In this document: positions 9,181 to 17,240 of the stretch, piece after piece
Position numbering within the stretch: the stretch's first letter is position 1
Layout of the letters: every line of letters starts with the position of its first letter
Assembly (NCBI RefSeq): GCF_004799645.1
Contig: NZ_CP031305.1
Coordinates: forward strand, 620,001 to 684,000
Direction of reading: 5' to 3'
From: Natronorubrum bangense
GTDB lineage: Archaea; Halobacteriota; Halobacteria; Halobacteriales; Natrialbaceae
Length of the DNA stretch: 64,000 bases
Notes under the pieces: generated by a model
Told to the model about the DNA's origin: nothing
What the model saw: only the letters and a program-made list of their open reading frames with translations
Database searches by the model: none
Made by a program: the position numbers and the translations under genes

Positions 9181-9199
9181 TAGTTGGAGGTAGATTCAA
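9181..9199 (-). repeat. Partial copy of the tRNA 3' end
   Basis: TAGTTGGAGGTAGATTCAA matches the 3' end of the neighbouring tRNA gene (TAGCGGGAGGTAGATTTGA) at 15 of 19 bases in the same orientation, 60 bases away. It could be an old attachment-site duplication or chance. Confidence 0.3.
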
Positions 9200-9240
9200 G
9201 ACTCGTTCGTCACTTTGTTTATCGTTGAATCCCCGAAAAG

Positions 9241-9315
9241 TAGCGGGAGGTAGATTTGAACTACCGGTCTGCGGGTTATGAGCCCGCCGGAATCTCCTGG
9301 CTATCCCATCCCGCT
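9241..9315 (-). tRNA. Initiator tRNA-Met (CAT)
   Basis: Read on the minus strand, the 75 bases fold as a complete tRNA. The acceptor stem is AGCGGGA with TCCCGCT and discriminator A. The anticodon arm is GCGGG-CTCATAA-CCCGC with anticodon CAT, and the T arm contains GTTCAAATC. An A1:U72 pair and consecutive G:C pairs next to the anticodon loop are marks of the initiator form. No CCA is encoded and no intron is seen. Confidence 0.93.
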
Positions 9316-9381
9316 ATCACATTATAACGGAGTGCACTAATTAAGGGTTGTGATTCGGTTCCCGTATGGGGGTTTCTACCG

Positions 9382-9846
9382 TTAGTCGCGATGGACCTTC
9401 CACGTAATGAGGCTCTCACAGGTGTAGTTGACGAAGAACCCGATTCCGGTTCCGATCAGATTCGCTGTGAGATACCAGACGTCGAACCAGCCGACGAGTA
9501 TCGCAAGTACGGACAGCGTCACCAAAAAACCGGCAAACCGGACTGCGTTCGAGCGCACAAACCGTCTTCCGAGCGCACGCGGCGTCATTGCACCGTACTC
9601 TGCGAACGTCCACCGTTCGTTGATCGCGAAGATCACCATGATCGACAGCTCCCAGCTGAGCACCTTCGCGGCGACTGGGCCGAGTGCAGTCACCTCGACT
9701 AGCAAGAGGAGCGCAACGTTGTCGACAGCTGCACCGGCCACACCGACGCCGACGAACTGACTGAACCGTGCAGTCGAGAGTAACGCACGAACTCGTCTCC
9801 GGACAGCCTCGGAAAGCGAATTACTCATCATCGTTGATTCGGCCAT
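9382..9846 (-). CDS. GtrA family membrane protein
   Basis: The 154-residue protein has four predicted membrane helices and the GtrA pattern: FSQFVGVGVAGAAVDNVALL near the start, NERWTF in the middle and GFFVNYTCESLITWKV at the end. GtrA proteins are linked with moving lipid-linked sugars for surface glycan synthesis. I chose the ATG giving MAESTMMSN; the ATG five codons later (MMSNS) or the next one is also possible. No glycosyltransferase gene is adjacent. Confidence 0.8.
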   Translation of the reverse strand: MAESTMMSNSLSEAVRRRVRALLSTARFSQFVGVGVAGAAVDNVALLLLVEVTALGPVAAKVLSWELSIMVIFAINERWTFAEYGAMTPRALGRRFVRSNAVRFAGFLVTLSVLAILVGWFDVWYLTANLIGTGIGFFVNYTCESLITWKVHRD

Positions 9847-10245
9847 GCCGTTGTCGAACACCTGACACGGGTTCCACACCGGCACAGGGTCGATATGTTC
9901 GGGGTGGACGCGAAACTAGCTACGATACGCATCGTCTTCCATCGACGTTCGCGATCGATGAACTGGTCGTGTCGGTCGACAGTCTCGTTCGGTACTGGCT
10001 TCGGCACCCGTATCCGTTTTGCGGTCCGCGCACGGAATCGATCATCCTCGAGTCACTGTCACGGTCGGTTCCTCGCCTCGAGTTCGTGGAGTGCGACGGA
10101 GCATGCCATCTCTCTGTGTGACTTTCGAGCGCGCGAGCGCACGCGAGAGGGAGGAGTTGACCGAGCTGGCCCGCGTAACTAACTGGAACGTCACGAAGAA
10201 CGGCCCTCAGCACGGCGAAGGTCGCTCGAGGAGGGAAACGTCGAC
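9847..10245. other. Gap with no convincing gene
   Basis: This 400-base stretch has only weak open frames. The best is a plus-strand frame from a GTG at 9969 to 10121, giving 50 residues ending RLEFVECDGACHLSV. It has no clear promoter and I do not recognise it. Confidence 0.3.
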
Positions 10246-10512
10246 TCAGAGTGCGAGATCGCCTTTCGGCCGCACGACGTCGACGGCATCGGCATCGACG
10301 CGGTCGATATCGAGGAAGTGGGGTACGTAGTTTCGTTTCTCGTAGTCGTCGTACTCGTCTTCGGTCCCAACGGTACACCACAGCTGAACAGTCTCGGGGC
10401 CATGCCACTCACCGTTTCGGTTAATGCCAAAACAGACCAGTTCCTCGCCGTCGTAGTCGATGATGGCCCCTTTTCGAATTCCAGGATCGCCGTGGATGAT
10501 GACCTGCTTCAT
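10246..10512 (-). CDS. HAH_0734 family small protein
   Basis: This 88-residue acidic protein (MKQVIIHGDPGIRKG..., ending VRPKGDLAL) matches the small family named after HAH_0734, found only in haloarchaea. The start is the ATG giving MKQVII, because the longer frame upstream runs into the promoter of the ribosomal gene. It is transcribed divergently from the L44e gene. Its function is unknown. Confidence 0.8.
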   Translation of the reverse strand: MKQVIIHGDPGIRKGAIIDYDGEELVCFGINRNGEWHGPETVQLWCTVGTEDEYDDYEKRNYVPHFLDIDRVDADAVDVVRPKGDLAL

Positions 10513-10653
10513 GGGTACTGGTTCACACGAGAAACGATTAAACGCTTCGAAGGGATGGACACGGTAGGCGTGTTCCAACACGACACAGGGGCCGACGACG
10601 AACCAAACGGGTTTTAAACAGCGCTGTCTTAGCCCACGCCAAGTGAGATAACC

Positions 10654-10935
10654 ATGGAGATGCCACGCCGATTCAATACGTACTGTCCGCACTGTGACGC
10701 ACATCACGAGCACGAAGCCGAGAAGGCCCGATCGGGCCGCTCATCCGGTATGAAGTGGGACGCTCGCCGAACGCGGCGCAACAGTGCGTCCATCGGTAAC
10801 TCCGGTCGCTTCTCGAAGGTTCCCGGTGGCGAAAAGCCGACCAAGAAGACCAACCTCAAATACCGATGCAGCGAGTGTGGGAAGGCCCACCTCCGTGAGG
10901 GATGGCGCGCCGGCCGACTCAAGTTCCAGGAGTGA
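10654..10935 (+). CDS. rpl44e: 50S ribosomal protein L44e
   Basis: The 93-residue protein has two zinc pairs, CPHC at residues 11-14 and CSEC near 72-75, and the basic centre [16 protein letters not shown] typical of L44e (eL42). It binds 23S rRNA near the E site. It begins a conserved archaeal cluster with S27e, aIF2-alpha, Nop10 and a PAC2 protein. The start [10 protein letters not shown] matches relatives. Confidence 0.95.
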   Translation: MEMPRRFNTYCPHCDAHHEHEAEKARSGRSSGMKWDARRTRRNSASIGNSGRFSKVPGGEKPTKKTNLKYRCSECGKAHLREGWRAGRLKFQE

Positions 10936-10940
10936 TTACA

Positions 10941-11114
10941 ATGGCAGGAAATTTCTACAGCGTTCGATGCAGTGATTGTGAAAACGAACAGACCGTCTTC
11001 GGCAAAGCCTCTACGGAGGTCGCCTGTGCCGTCTGTGGCACGACGCTTGCGCGACCAGCCGGCGGCAAAGCCGAGATCGACCACGAGATCCTCGAAACAG
11101 TCGAGTCACGATGA
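10941..11114 (+). CDS. rps27e: 30S ribosomal protein S27e
   Basis: The 57-residue protein carries the four-cysteine zinc ribbon of S27e: CSDC at about 10-13 and CAVC at about 29-32. It starts five bases after the L44e stop and overlaps the aIF2-alpha start by four bases, so the genes are co-translated. Confidence 0.94.
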   Translation: MAGNFYSVRCSDCENEQTVFGKASTEVACAVCGTTLARPAGGKAEIDHEILETVESR

Positions 11115-11911
11115 AATACAGCGGCTGGCCAGATCCCGGCGAACTCGTCGTCGGCAAGATCGACGAAATCGAGGACTTCGGTGTCTTCGTCGATCTCGAG
11201 GAATACCGAGACAAACGCGGTTTGATCCACATCTCAGAGGTCGCAAGTGGCTGGATCAAAAACGTCCGCGATCACGTCCGCGAGGGACAGATCGTCGTCT
11301 GCAAAGTCCTCGATGTCGACGAGTCCCACGAGCAGATCGATCTCTCGCTCAAAGACGTCAACGACCACCAGCGCTCGGATAAGATCCAGGAGTGGAAAAA
11401 TGAGCAGAAAGCAGACAACTGGATGGCCCTCGCACTCGGCGAGGACGTCGATGACGAGTCCTATACCGCGGTCGCCAACGAACTGATCGGCGCTCAGGGA
11501 AGCCTCTATGAAGGGTTCAAGCAGGCGGCGATTCACGGCGAAGCGGCTCTCGAGGAGACGGATCTCTCGGACGACGAGATCGAATCGCTCGTCGAGACCG
11601 CCCGTGAGAACGTCTCGGTGCCGTACGTCAACGTCACCGGCTACGTCGACCTAGAGAACGCATCGCCAAGTGGCGTCGACGGCATCCGCAAAGCGCTGTC
11701 GGCTGCCGAAGGCAACGGCGAGGTACCAGAAGAGGTCGACCTCGAGGTCAGCTACGTCGGAGCCCCCGAGTACCGAATCAAAGTGAAAGCGCCCAACTAC
11801 AAAACCGCTGAGTCCCAACTCGAGGAAAGCGCCCGGCGCGCGGTCGCAGCTATCGAGGACCAGGGTGGCATGGGCGAGTACCACCGCGAGCGACGGACGG
11901 ACGACGAATAA
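11111..11911 (+). CDS. Translation initiation factor aIF2 subunit alpha
   Basis: The 266-residue protein begins with an S1 RNA-binding domain (about 10-85, with GFGVFVDL-like and [10 protein letters not shown]). A helical middle and the C-terminal alpha-beta domain (from about 180, [13 protein letters not shown]) follow. It is the alpha subunit of the heterotrimer that brings initiator Met-tRNA to the small ribosomal subunit. Length and order are normal. It lies between the S27e and Nop10 genes as in many archaea. Confidence 0.95.
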   Translation: MKYSGWPDPGELVVGKIDEIEDFGVFVDLEEYRDKRGLIHISEVASGWIKNVRDHVREGQIVVCKVLDVDESHEQIDLSLKDVNDHQRSDKIQEWKNEQKADNWMALALGEDVDDESYTAVANELIGAQGSLYEGFKQAAIHGEAALEETDLSDDEIESLVETARENVSVPYVNVTGYVDLENASPSGVDGIRKALSAAEGNGEVPEEVDLEVSYVGAPEYRIKVKAPNYKTAESQLEESARRAVAAIEDQGGMGEYHRERRTDDE

Positions 11912-11914
11912 CGC

Positions 11915-12094
11915 ATGAAGTCGGATATCCGGGTGTGTTCGGCGTGGCGCGAGGTCCACGACCGCCCGGTGTACACCCTTTCTGAGACGTGTCCGGAGTG
12001 CAACAGCGCGACGGAAAACAGCGCCCCGGCCCCGTTCGATCCGAACGACCCCTACGGCGAGTACCGACGCGCTCTTAAACGTCGCAATCGCTGA
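11915..12094 (+). CDS. nop10: H/ACA RNP protein Nop10
   Basis: The 59-residue protein has CSAW at residues 8-11, YTLSETCPECNSAT in the middle and the tail FDPNDPYGEYRRALKRR, which is the Nop10 signature. The first archaeal zinc pair is degenerate here, with one cysteine visible, while the second CPEC pair is intact. Nop10 binds Cbf5 in the RNA-guided pseudouridine synthase. It starts three bases after the aIF2-alpha stop. Confidence 0.93.
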   Translation: MKSDIRVCSAWREVHDRPVYTLSETCPECNSATENSAPAPFDPNDPYGEYRRALKRRNR

Positions 12095-12100
12095 TATGGT

Positions 12101-12868
12101 ATGGACGAACTCGAGATCGACGTAGTTGCCGAGGTCGACGTCACCGACCCCGTCCTCGTCGAGGGGCTGCCTGGTGTCGGACATGTCGGAAGTCTCGCCG
12201 TCGAGCACCTGCTCGAGGAACTCGAGGCAGAGAGTACGCTCGTGCGGCGCATCTACTCCACGGAGTTCCCACCACAGGTGACCGTCGAGGACGGCGTCTC
12301 GTCGCTTACCTGTGCAGAACTGTACGCCGTCTCTGTTCCCGACGGCCGTGATCTGCTCTTGCTGACTGGTGACCATCAGGCCCAGACCAACGAGGGCCAC
12401 TACGTGCTGACCGATGCGTTCCTCGACATCGCCGAGGAGTTCGGTGCAGCCGAGGTGTACGCACTCGGTGGCGTCCCAACCGGCGAGCTCATCGACGAGT
12501 ACGCCGTCATCGGCGCTGTCAGTGACGACTCGCTGCTTGAGGATCTCGAGGACGTCGGCGTCGAGTTCCGTGACGACGAGCCGGCAGGCGGTATCGTCGG
12601 CGTCTCGGGTCTGATGCTTGGTCTAGGCGAACGTCGCGGGTTCGACGCGGCCTGTCTGATGGGCGAGACCAGCGGCTATCTGGTCGACCCGAAAAGCGCT
12701 CGCGCAGTGCTCGAGGTGCTCGAGGACGTGCTCGGATTCGAACTCGACTACGAGTCGCTGGACGAGCGCGCCGACGAGATGGAAGAGGTCATGGGCAAGA
12801 TCCAAGAGATGGAACAACAACAGCAGATGGACGTGCCGACGGACGACGACCTGCGGTATATCGGCTGA
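12101..12868 (+). CDS. PAC2 family (proteasome assembly chaperone) protein
   Basis: The 255-residue protein has the PAC2 start VLVEGLPGVGHVGSLAVEHL at about 18-37 and a central segment GDHQAQTNEGHYVLTDAFLD. The C-terminal 40 residues look helical and coiled-coil-like (DERADEMEEVMGKIQEMEQQ). Archaeal PAC2 proteins help assemble or activate the proteasome. It ends the L44e cluster, six bases after nop10. Confidence 0.9.
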   Translation: MDELEIDVVAEVDVTDPVLVEGLPGVGHVGSLAVEHLLEELEAESTLVRRIYSTEFPPQVTVEDGVSSLTCAELYAVSVPDGRDLLLLTGDHQAQTNEGHYVLTDAFLDIAEEFGAAEVYALGGVPTGELIDEYAVIGAVSDDSLLEDLEDVGVEFRDDEPAGGIVGVSGLMLGLGERRGFDAACLMGETSGYLVDPKSARAVLEVLEDVLGFELDYESLDERADEMEEVMGKIQEMEQQQQMDVPTDDDLRYIG

Positions 12869-13024
12869 GACTGTCTCGAGCGGTCACTATCGCAGCTCAC
12901 GGCGTGTTCGCCTGCGATGATGGCTGGTTACTGTATCGGCGTGTTCGACGGACTCCTGTCCGTCGGTGCCGACGTGACCGCAGGGCGGTCGCGGTTGCAC
13001 GGGTACAGCTGCGCAGATGATAGC

Positions 13025-13095
13025 GGTTGTTGTAGTCTCGTACCGGTGAGCAACACCTCCGTTTCGTTGCTTACCGGTGCAGAGTTACAACAGTC
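13025..13095 (+). other. Long imperfect hairpin downstream of the PAC2 gene
   Basis: The arms TTGTAGTCTCGTACCGGTGA... (13030-13054) and ...GCTTACCGGTGCAGAGTTAC (13066-13090) pair at 23 of 25 positions as plus-strand RNA, five of them G:U. The loop is 11 bases and the pairing extends a few positions outward. In minus-strand RNA the G:U pairs would be lost. It lies in a 330-base gap that otherwise holds nothing recognisable. It may be a 3' UTR hairpin, a terminator or a small RNA. Confidence 0.55.
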
Positions 13096-13196
13096 AGTAT
13101 GAATCGTGTTCGCCGACAGTTTCCTGTTGAGTGGAACGAGAGCGTACTGACCAGTGGGTGGTCGGCAGGGTTCACTGACGGATAGCGGATACGTTC

Positions 13197-13340
13197 TTAT
13201 GGACGACAATCGTCGGAAGGTGACGTGTGTCTGTCTGGCGCAAAACGCGAGACGCAGTTCGAACAGCGCACGGAGCCGTCGATCCGCGCGAACAATCGTT
13301 CCCCACAGTCAGGACAGCGCCCATCAGGATACCGAACCAT
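13197..13340 (-). CDS. Zinc-finger microprotein
   Basis: The frame encodes 47 residues, MVRYPDGRCPDCGERL followed by VRCSNCVSRFAP. The CPDCG and CSNC pairs form a treble-cleft or ribbon-type zinc site like that of the many haloarchaeal CPxCG microproteins. An AT-rich CTTATTATC lies about 17-25 bases before the ATG, as for a leaderless gene. Two CxxC pairs in so short a frame are unlikely by chance. The partner and role are unknown. Confidence 0.6.
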   Translation of the reverse strand: MVRYPDGRCPDCGERLFARIDGSVRCSNCVSRFAPDRHTSPSDDCRP

Positions 13341-13467
13341 ACAGTGATGAGATAATAAGTATGGCATATACTTTGTGACTCCACGTCGTACCGAGACACA
13401 ACGGAACAACGATGTCGGTCTCTCGAGGGGCGCAATCGCCAGACGTGGCGAGGGTGGTTGCAAAAGA

Positions 13468-13475
13468 TTTATATA
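13468..13475 (+). promoter_or_regulatory. TATA box of the thermosome gene
   Basis: TTTATATA is preceded by an AAAAGA run that may include the BRE. It lies about 40 bases before the ATG, so the leader would be short. This type of strong box fits a heat-inducible chaperonin gene. Confidence 0.6.
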
Positions 13476-13510
13476 GAAGTGCTGACGACATAGTTAGTGA
13501 GGATTCAACT

Positions 13511-15088
13511 ATGGCACAACAGCGACGCATGGGCGGACAGCCTATGTTCATTATGAGCGAGGATAGTCAGCGAACGCAGGGTCGCGACGCCCAGTCGTCG
13601 AACATTATGGCCGGCAAGGCCGTTGCCGAAGCGGTACGGACGACACTCGGGCCACGCGGGATGGACAAAATGCTCGTCGACTCCGGTGGGGAGGTCGTCA
13701 TCACCAACGACGGGGCAACCATTCTCAACGAGATGGATATCGAACACCCCGCAGCCCAGATGATCGTCGAAGTCTCCGAATCCCAGGAAGAAGAAGTCGG
13801 AGACGGCACGACGACGGCGGCCGTCATCGCCGGCAACCTCCTCGGTGAGGCCGAAGACCTCATCGAACAGGACGTCCATGCAACGACGATCGTCGAGGGC
13901 TATCACGAAGCCTCCGAGATCGCCCTCGAGGCGATCGCCGAACAGGTCAACGAGGCCGACGTCGACGACGAAATCCTGAAACAGGTCGGCGAATCGAGCA
14001 TGACCGGCAAGGGAACCGGTGGCCTCACCGCCGAATCGCTCGCCGAAACCGTCGTCGAGGCGATCCGACACGTCGAAACCGACGATGGCGTCGCCCGCGA
14101 CAACGTTACGGTTCACACCCAGATCGGCGCCTCCTCGAACGCAACGGAGCTCGTCCCCGGAATCGTTCTCGACGAGGAACCAGCCCACGACAGCATGCCT
14201 CGTGAGGTCGAAGACGCTTCGATCGCCGTTCTCGACGTCGAACTCGGCGTTCGCACGGGCGACATCGACGCCGAGTACGCCATCGACTCGATCGACCAGC
14301 TCAACACGGCGATCGACGCCGAGGAGAGCGAAGTTCGGGGCTACGCCGAAGACGTCGCCGAGAGTGGTGCTGACGTCGTCATCACCACCGATGACGTCGA
14401 CGACCGCGTCTCCTCGTATCTCGCCAGTGAAGGCATTCTCGTCTTCGAAAACGTTGGCAACAGCGACGCCCGAGACATCGTCTCCGCAACGGGCGCACGC
14501 CGCGTCGGTGCCCTCGAGGACCTCGAGGAAGCCGACTTCGGTGCAGCCGATCGCATCCGAGCCGAGAACTTCGGCGACGACGATCTCGCGTTCATCGAAG
14601 GCGGCGCAGCCGCCGAGACCGTCACCGTCTTCGTTCGCGGTGGCACCGAACACGTCGTCGACGAACTCGAGCGCGCCATCGGTGACGCACTCGACGTCGT
14701 CGCAACGGCGCTCGCCTCGGGCGAGGTCGTCCCCGGCGCTGGGGCAACCGAAATCGCGATCGCGGACAAGATCCGCGAGGAAGCCGCCGGTATCGAGGGT
14801 CGCAAACAGCTCGCTGTGACGGCCTTCGCCGACGCAATCGACATCGTCCCCCGAACGCTCGCCGCCAACACCGGCCAGGACCCAATCGACGCACTCGTGG
14901 ACCTTCGTGCCGCCCACGAGTCCGAGGGCCGAGCCGGGCTGATCACGACCGGCGAGGACGTCACCATCGATGATCCCTTCGAACACGGCGTCGTCGACCC
15001 TGCCGACGTCAAACGCGAAGCCATCGAAAGCGCGACCGAGGCCGCGACGATGATCGTCCGCATCGACGACGTCATCGCCGCCGAATAA
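13511..15088 (+). CDS. Thermosome subunit (group II chaperonin), CCT3-like
   Basis: The 525-residue protein is a group II chaperonin with TLGPRGMD (45-52), NDGAT (66-70) and the ATPase motif GDGTTT (97-102). Thermosomes form double rings that fold proteins with ATP. The C-terminus ends at RIDDVIAAE and lacks the Gly-Met-rich tail of the main haloarchaeal subunits. This and the short length match the third subunit of Haloferax (CCT3) better than CCT1 or CCT2. I start at [11 protein letters not shown], which follows the TATA box at a proper distance; the frame upstream is non-coding. Confidence 0.93.
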   Translation: MAQQRRMGGQPMFIMSEDSQRTQGRDAQSSNIMAGKAVAEAVRTTLGPRGMDKMLVDSGGEVVITNDGATILNEMDIEHPAAQMIVEVSESQEEEVGDGTTTAAVIAGNLLGEAEDLIEQDVHATTIVEGYHEASEIALEAIAEQVNEADVDDEILKQVGESSMTGKGTGGLTAESLAETVVEAIRHVETDDGVARDNVTVHTQIGASSNATELVPGIVLDEEPAHDSMPREVEDASIAVLDVELGVRTGDIDAEYAIDSIDQLNTAIDAEESEVRGYAEDVAESGADVVITTDDVDDRVSSYLASEGILVFENVGNSDARDIVSATGARRVGALEDLEEADFGAADRIRAENFGDDDLAFIEGGAAAETVTVFVRGGTEHVVDELERAIGDALDVVATALASGEVVPGAGATEIAIADKIREEAAGIEGRKQLAVTAFADAIDIVPRTLAANTGQDPIDALVDLRAAHESEGRAGLITTGEDVTIDDPFEHGVVDPADVKREAIESATEAATMIVRIDDVIAAE

Positions 15089-15100
15089 CGCCACACCTCG

Positions 15101-15110
15101 TTTTTTCTTT
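15101..15110 (+). terminator. T-rich terminator after the thermosome gene
   Basis: TTTTTTCTTT lies 12 bases after the stop codon. Archaeal transcription often ends at such T runs without a hairpin. Confidence 0.6.
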
Positions 15111-15179
15111 GGTTAGCAACAGAGAGAGTCATCGGTCCATCACTGTTAAGTGTTAACGTATTGTATTCGGCCTTGTATC

Positions 15180-15554
15180 ATGTCCAAAACAACTCGAGAT
15201 CGACTTTCACCGGTCGACGACACTACCGAGTGGCCACTCACATACAAAAAGCGCCACGGGACATATCACACGCGGTGTGCTGATACCGATTACGAACCGG
15301 TGAGTACAACGGTGCTCATGGCCGTCTCATCGGTAGTCGGGACCGAGCCTGACGATCTCGAGTCACTGTCGGCGTGTGTCGATCCCGATGCGCTGAACGC
15401 AATCGTCGTCAACTGGTACGAAGACGGTTCACGAGCCAGCGACGGCTCGATCACGTTTCCATTCAACGAGTGTCTCGTGACGGTACACGCCGATGGGGAG
15501 GTCGTGATCGATCCGGACCACAGCGACGGCGGCGGCAGGCGAGTTCATCTGTGA
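15180..15554 (+). CDS. HalOD1 output domain protein
   Basis: The 124-residue protein has a core of LMAVSSVVGTEPDDLESLSA, then DALNAIVVNW and the ending FPFNECLVTVHADGEVVID. This is the haloarchaeal HalOD1 output domain, found alone or joined to response regulators. It is soluble and has no receiver domain. The start MSKTTRDRLSP follows an AT-rich TTGTATTCGGCC region. It converges on the SAM hydrolase gene with no base between the two stop codons. Confidence 0.8.
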   Translation: MSKTTRDRLSPVDDTTEWPLTYKKRHGTYHTRCADTDYEPVSTTVLMAVSSVVGTEPDDLESLSACVDPDALNAIVVNWYEDGSRASDGSITFPFNECLVTVHADGEVVIDPDHSDGGGRRVHL

Positions 15555-16403
15555 TCACTCCTCACCGACCGCCTCGAGGACGAGTTGCTCACCCGCCTCG
15601 AGGCCGAACGCCGCCTCACCCCGGCCTTGATTGACATCGAGTTCGACGTAGCCGTGGCTCCCGACGGTTGCGAGTCGCTCACCGGGCGAGACAGCGGCAA
15701 ACGTCTCGCCAACCGGGACGACGGTGCCGTTCGCGGCGATCCGATCGTGGCCCGCGAGAAAGTCACCGGGCACGTTCGTAATGACGTTCCCAAAGTCGTC
15801 GACGACTAACACCTCACCGTGTGCGCACTCGTTCTCGAGCGCTGCCTCGGGTAGTTCGAGAGCAACAGGCGACGTCTCGAGCGGTGTGAGCCACTCAAGG
15901 TCGGCAAACGTGTCGCGGTCGGTCTCGTGGACGGCCGCCGCGGCGGGTGCAAAGACGTCCCGGCCGTGGAACGTATTGCTCGCTGGCCCGTCGCGACTGG
16001 GAGCCTGTGCAGTCGCCCGCCCGCTCGAGGGGGCTCCGTTCCCGGTGGGAGTGACGGCCTCGAGGCGCGTCTCGTCGATCGTGTAGGTGTCGAACGCGCC
16101 ATCGCCGGCGAGTCGTTTCGCAACGGGAATCAGGACGCCGTTGTCGGGACCGACGAGCGTGTGCTCGCCGGCACGAACGACCAGTGCGTGACGGTCGGTG
16201 CCGACACCGGGGTCGATCACGACGAGATGTGTCGCTGGTGGGAAGTACGGCAACACCTCTCGGAGCCAGAACGCGGCTGCTCGAACGTCTTGCCGGGGGA
16301 AGTCGTGGGCGACATCGATCAGTTTCGCAGTCGTTCGCTGACAGAGCACGCCTTTCATCGCCGCAGGGTACGGCGTTCCGAAGTCCGACGCGAGCGTAAT
16401 CAT
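15555..16403 (-). CDS. SAM hydroxide adenosyltransferase (DUF62 family)
   Basis: The 282-residue protein starts MITLASDFGTPYPAAMKG and contains VVIDPGVGTDRHAL and VGPDNGVL, the family's SAM-binding motifs. The second half carries HGEVLVVDDFGNVITN. The family is related to fluorinase and chlorinase. Archaeal members split SAM to adenosine and methionine using water. A run rich in Gly, Ser and Ala (about 120-150) before FHGRDVFAPAAA looks like a lineage-specific insertion. It is downstream of the NMN adenylyltransferase gene on the same strand. Confidence 0.9.
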   Translation of the reverse strand: MITLASDFGTPYPAAMKGVLCQRTTAKLIDVAHDFPRQDVRAAAFWLREVLPYFPPATHLVVIDPGVGTDRHALVVRAGEHTLVGPDNGVLIPVAKRLAGDGAFDTYTIDETRLEAVTPTGNGAPSSGRATAQAPSRDGPASNTFHGRDVFAPAAAAVHETDRDTFADLEWLTPLETSPVALELPEAALENECAHGEVLVVDDFGNVITNVPGDFLAGHDRIAANGTVVPVGETFAAVSPGERLATVGSHGYVELDVNQGRGEAAFGLEAGEQLVLEAVGEE

Positions 16404-16469
16404 GAACGTAGCTACAGCCCGATCGCTCAAAGTGGATGCGGCTTGCGATCAAAATCGAGAACCGACGTC

Positions 16470-16988
16470 TCAGTTGCGGTCAGAATCCGAGCCGCTGATC
16501 ATCTGAATCCGTTCGATGCCGTCGATCTCGTCGACGACGTTGACGACGGCTTCGGGAACCAGCGTCTCCCAATCGCCGTCGTTGATCATCCGCTCGCGGA
16601 CCTCACTGCCTTCAAGGACATCGCGGTTGAACATCGGCGACTGTCGGATCTCGATCTCGGCCTCCCGAAAGAGTTGGATGACAAGCGGGTTGTTCGAGTA
16701 GGCAACGTCGAAGTCCGGGCTCATACTCTGGATATGGCTCACCCAGACGGAGTTTCGCTCTAAGTCCTCGATCGGGACCGCATACGTCACGAGATCGTGG
16801 TCGACGAGTGACTTCGTGAGCATCATGATCCGCTCACCGGCTGTAAACGGGTTGCGAACCGTGTGTGAATCGTCTGCGCTCCCGATCCCAAGAACGAGTT
16901 CGTCGACGTCCTCAGCGATCTGCTCGACCATACTGAGATGGCCGTTGTGAAAGGGCTGAAAGCGGCCAATGTAGAACCCCCGAGTCAT
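16470..16988 (-). CDS. Nicotinamide-nucleotide adenylyltransferase
   Basis: The 172-residue protein has the nucleotidyltransferase motif GRFQPFHNGH at about 7-16 and the archaeal second motif ISGSDSDRN at the end. It joins NMN and ATP to make NAD. Length is typical of archaeal NMNAT. The start MTRGFYIGRF is the one used by relatives; the open frame upstream would run into the lonB control region. It is divergent from lonB and followed by the SAM hydrolase gene. Confidence 0.93.
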   Translation of the reverse strand: MTRGFYIGRFQPFHNGHLSMVEQIAEDVDELVLGIGSADDSHTVRNPFTAGERIMMLTKSLVDHDLVTYAVPIEDLERNSVWVSHIQSMSPDFDVAYSNNPLVIQLFREAEIEIRQSPMFNRDVLEGSEVRERMINDGDWETLVPEAVVNVVDEIDGIERIQMISGSDSDRN

Positions 16989-17240
16989 GCTGTGAACTGC
17001 TCGCGCAGCGTGTATAAGAGTGGCGAGTTCGTGGTCAGGTGGCCGCTCTTGGCAGTGTGTGACTGTACACAACTTTGCTACATATTTTGCCGATTATCGT
17101 ATCGGATGAAACCAATGGTCCAGATCGCCAATCACTCGTTTCGAGCGCTGTGTCCCCGGTTTCAGCCACTGTCACGATCCTCCGCATGGAGAAAGTATAT
17201 CAGTGGCAATCCCTTCGGACCAGATACTGAACAGAGTTCT

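Noticed and set aside
9768..10121. Plus-strand frame ending in a Cys-containing peptide
   Set aside because: Its first part is antisense to the GtrA gene and no promoter or clear start is seen. It is mentioned only in the gap entry.
13505..15094. A long minus-strand open frame opposite the thermosome gene
   Set aside because: The same shadow effect; the plus strand carries the full chaperonin.
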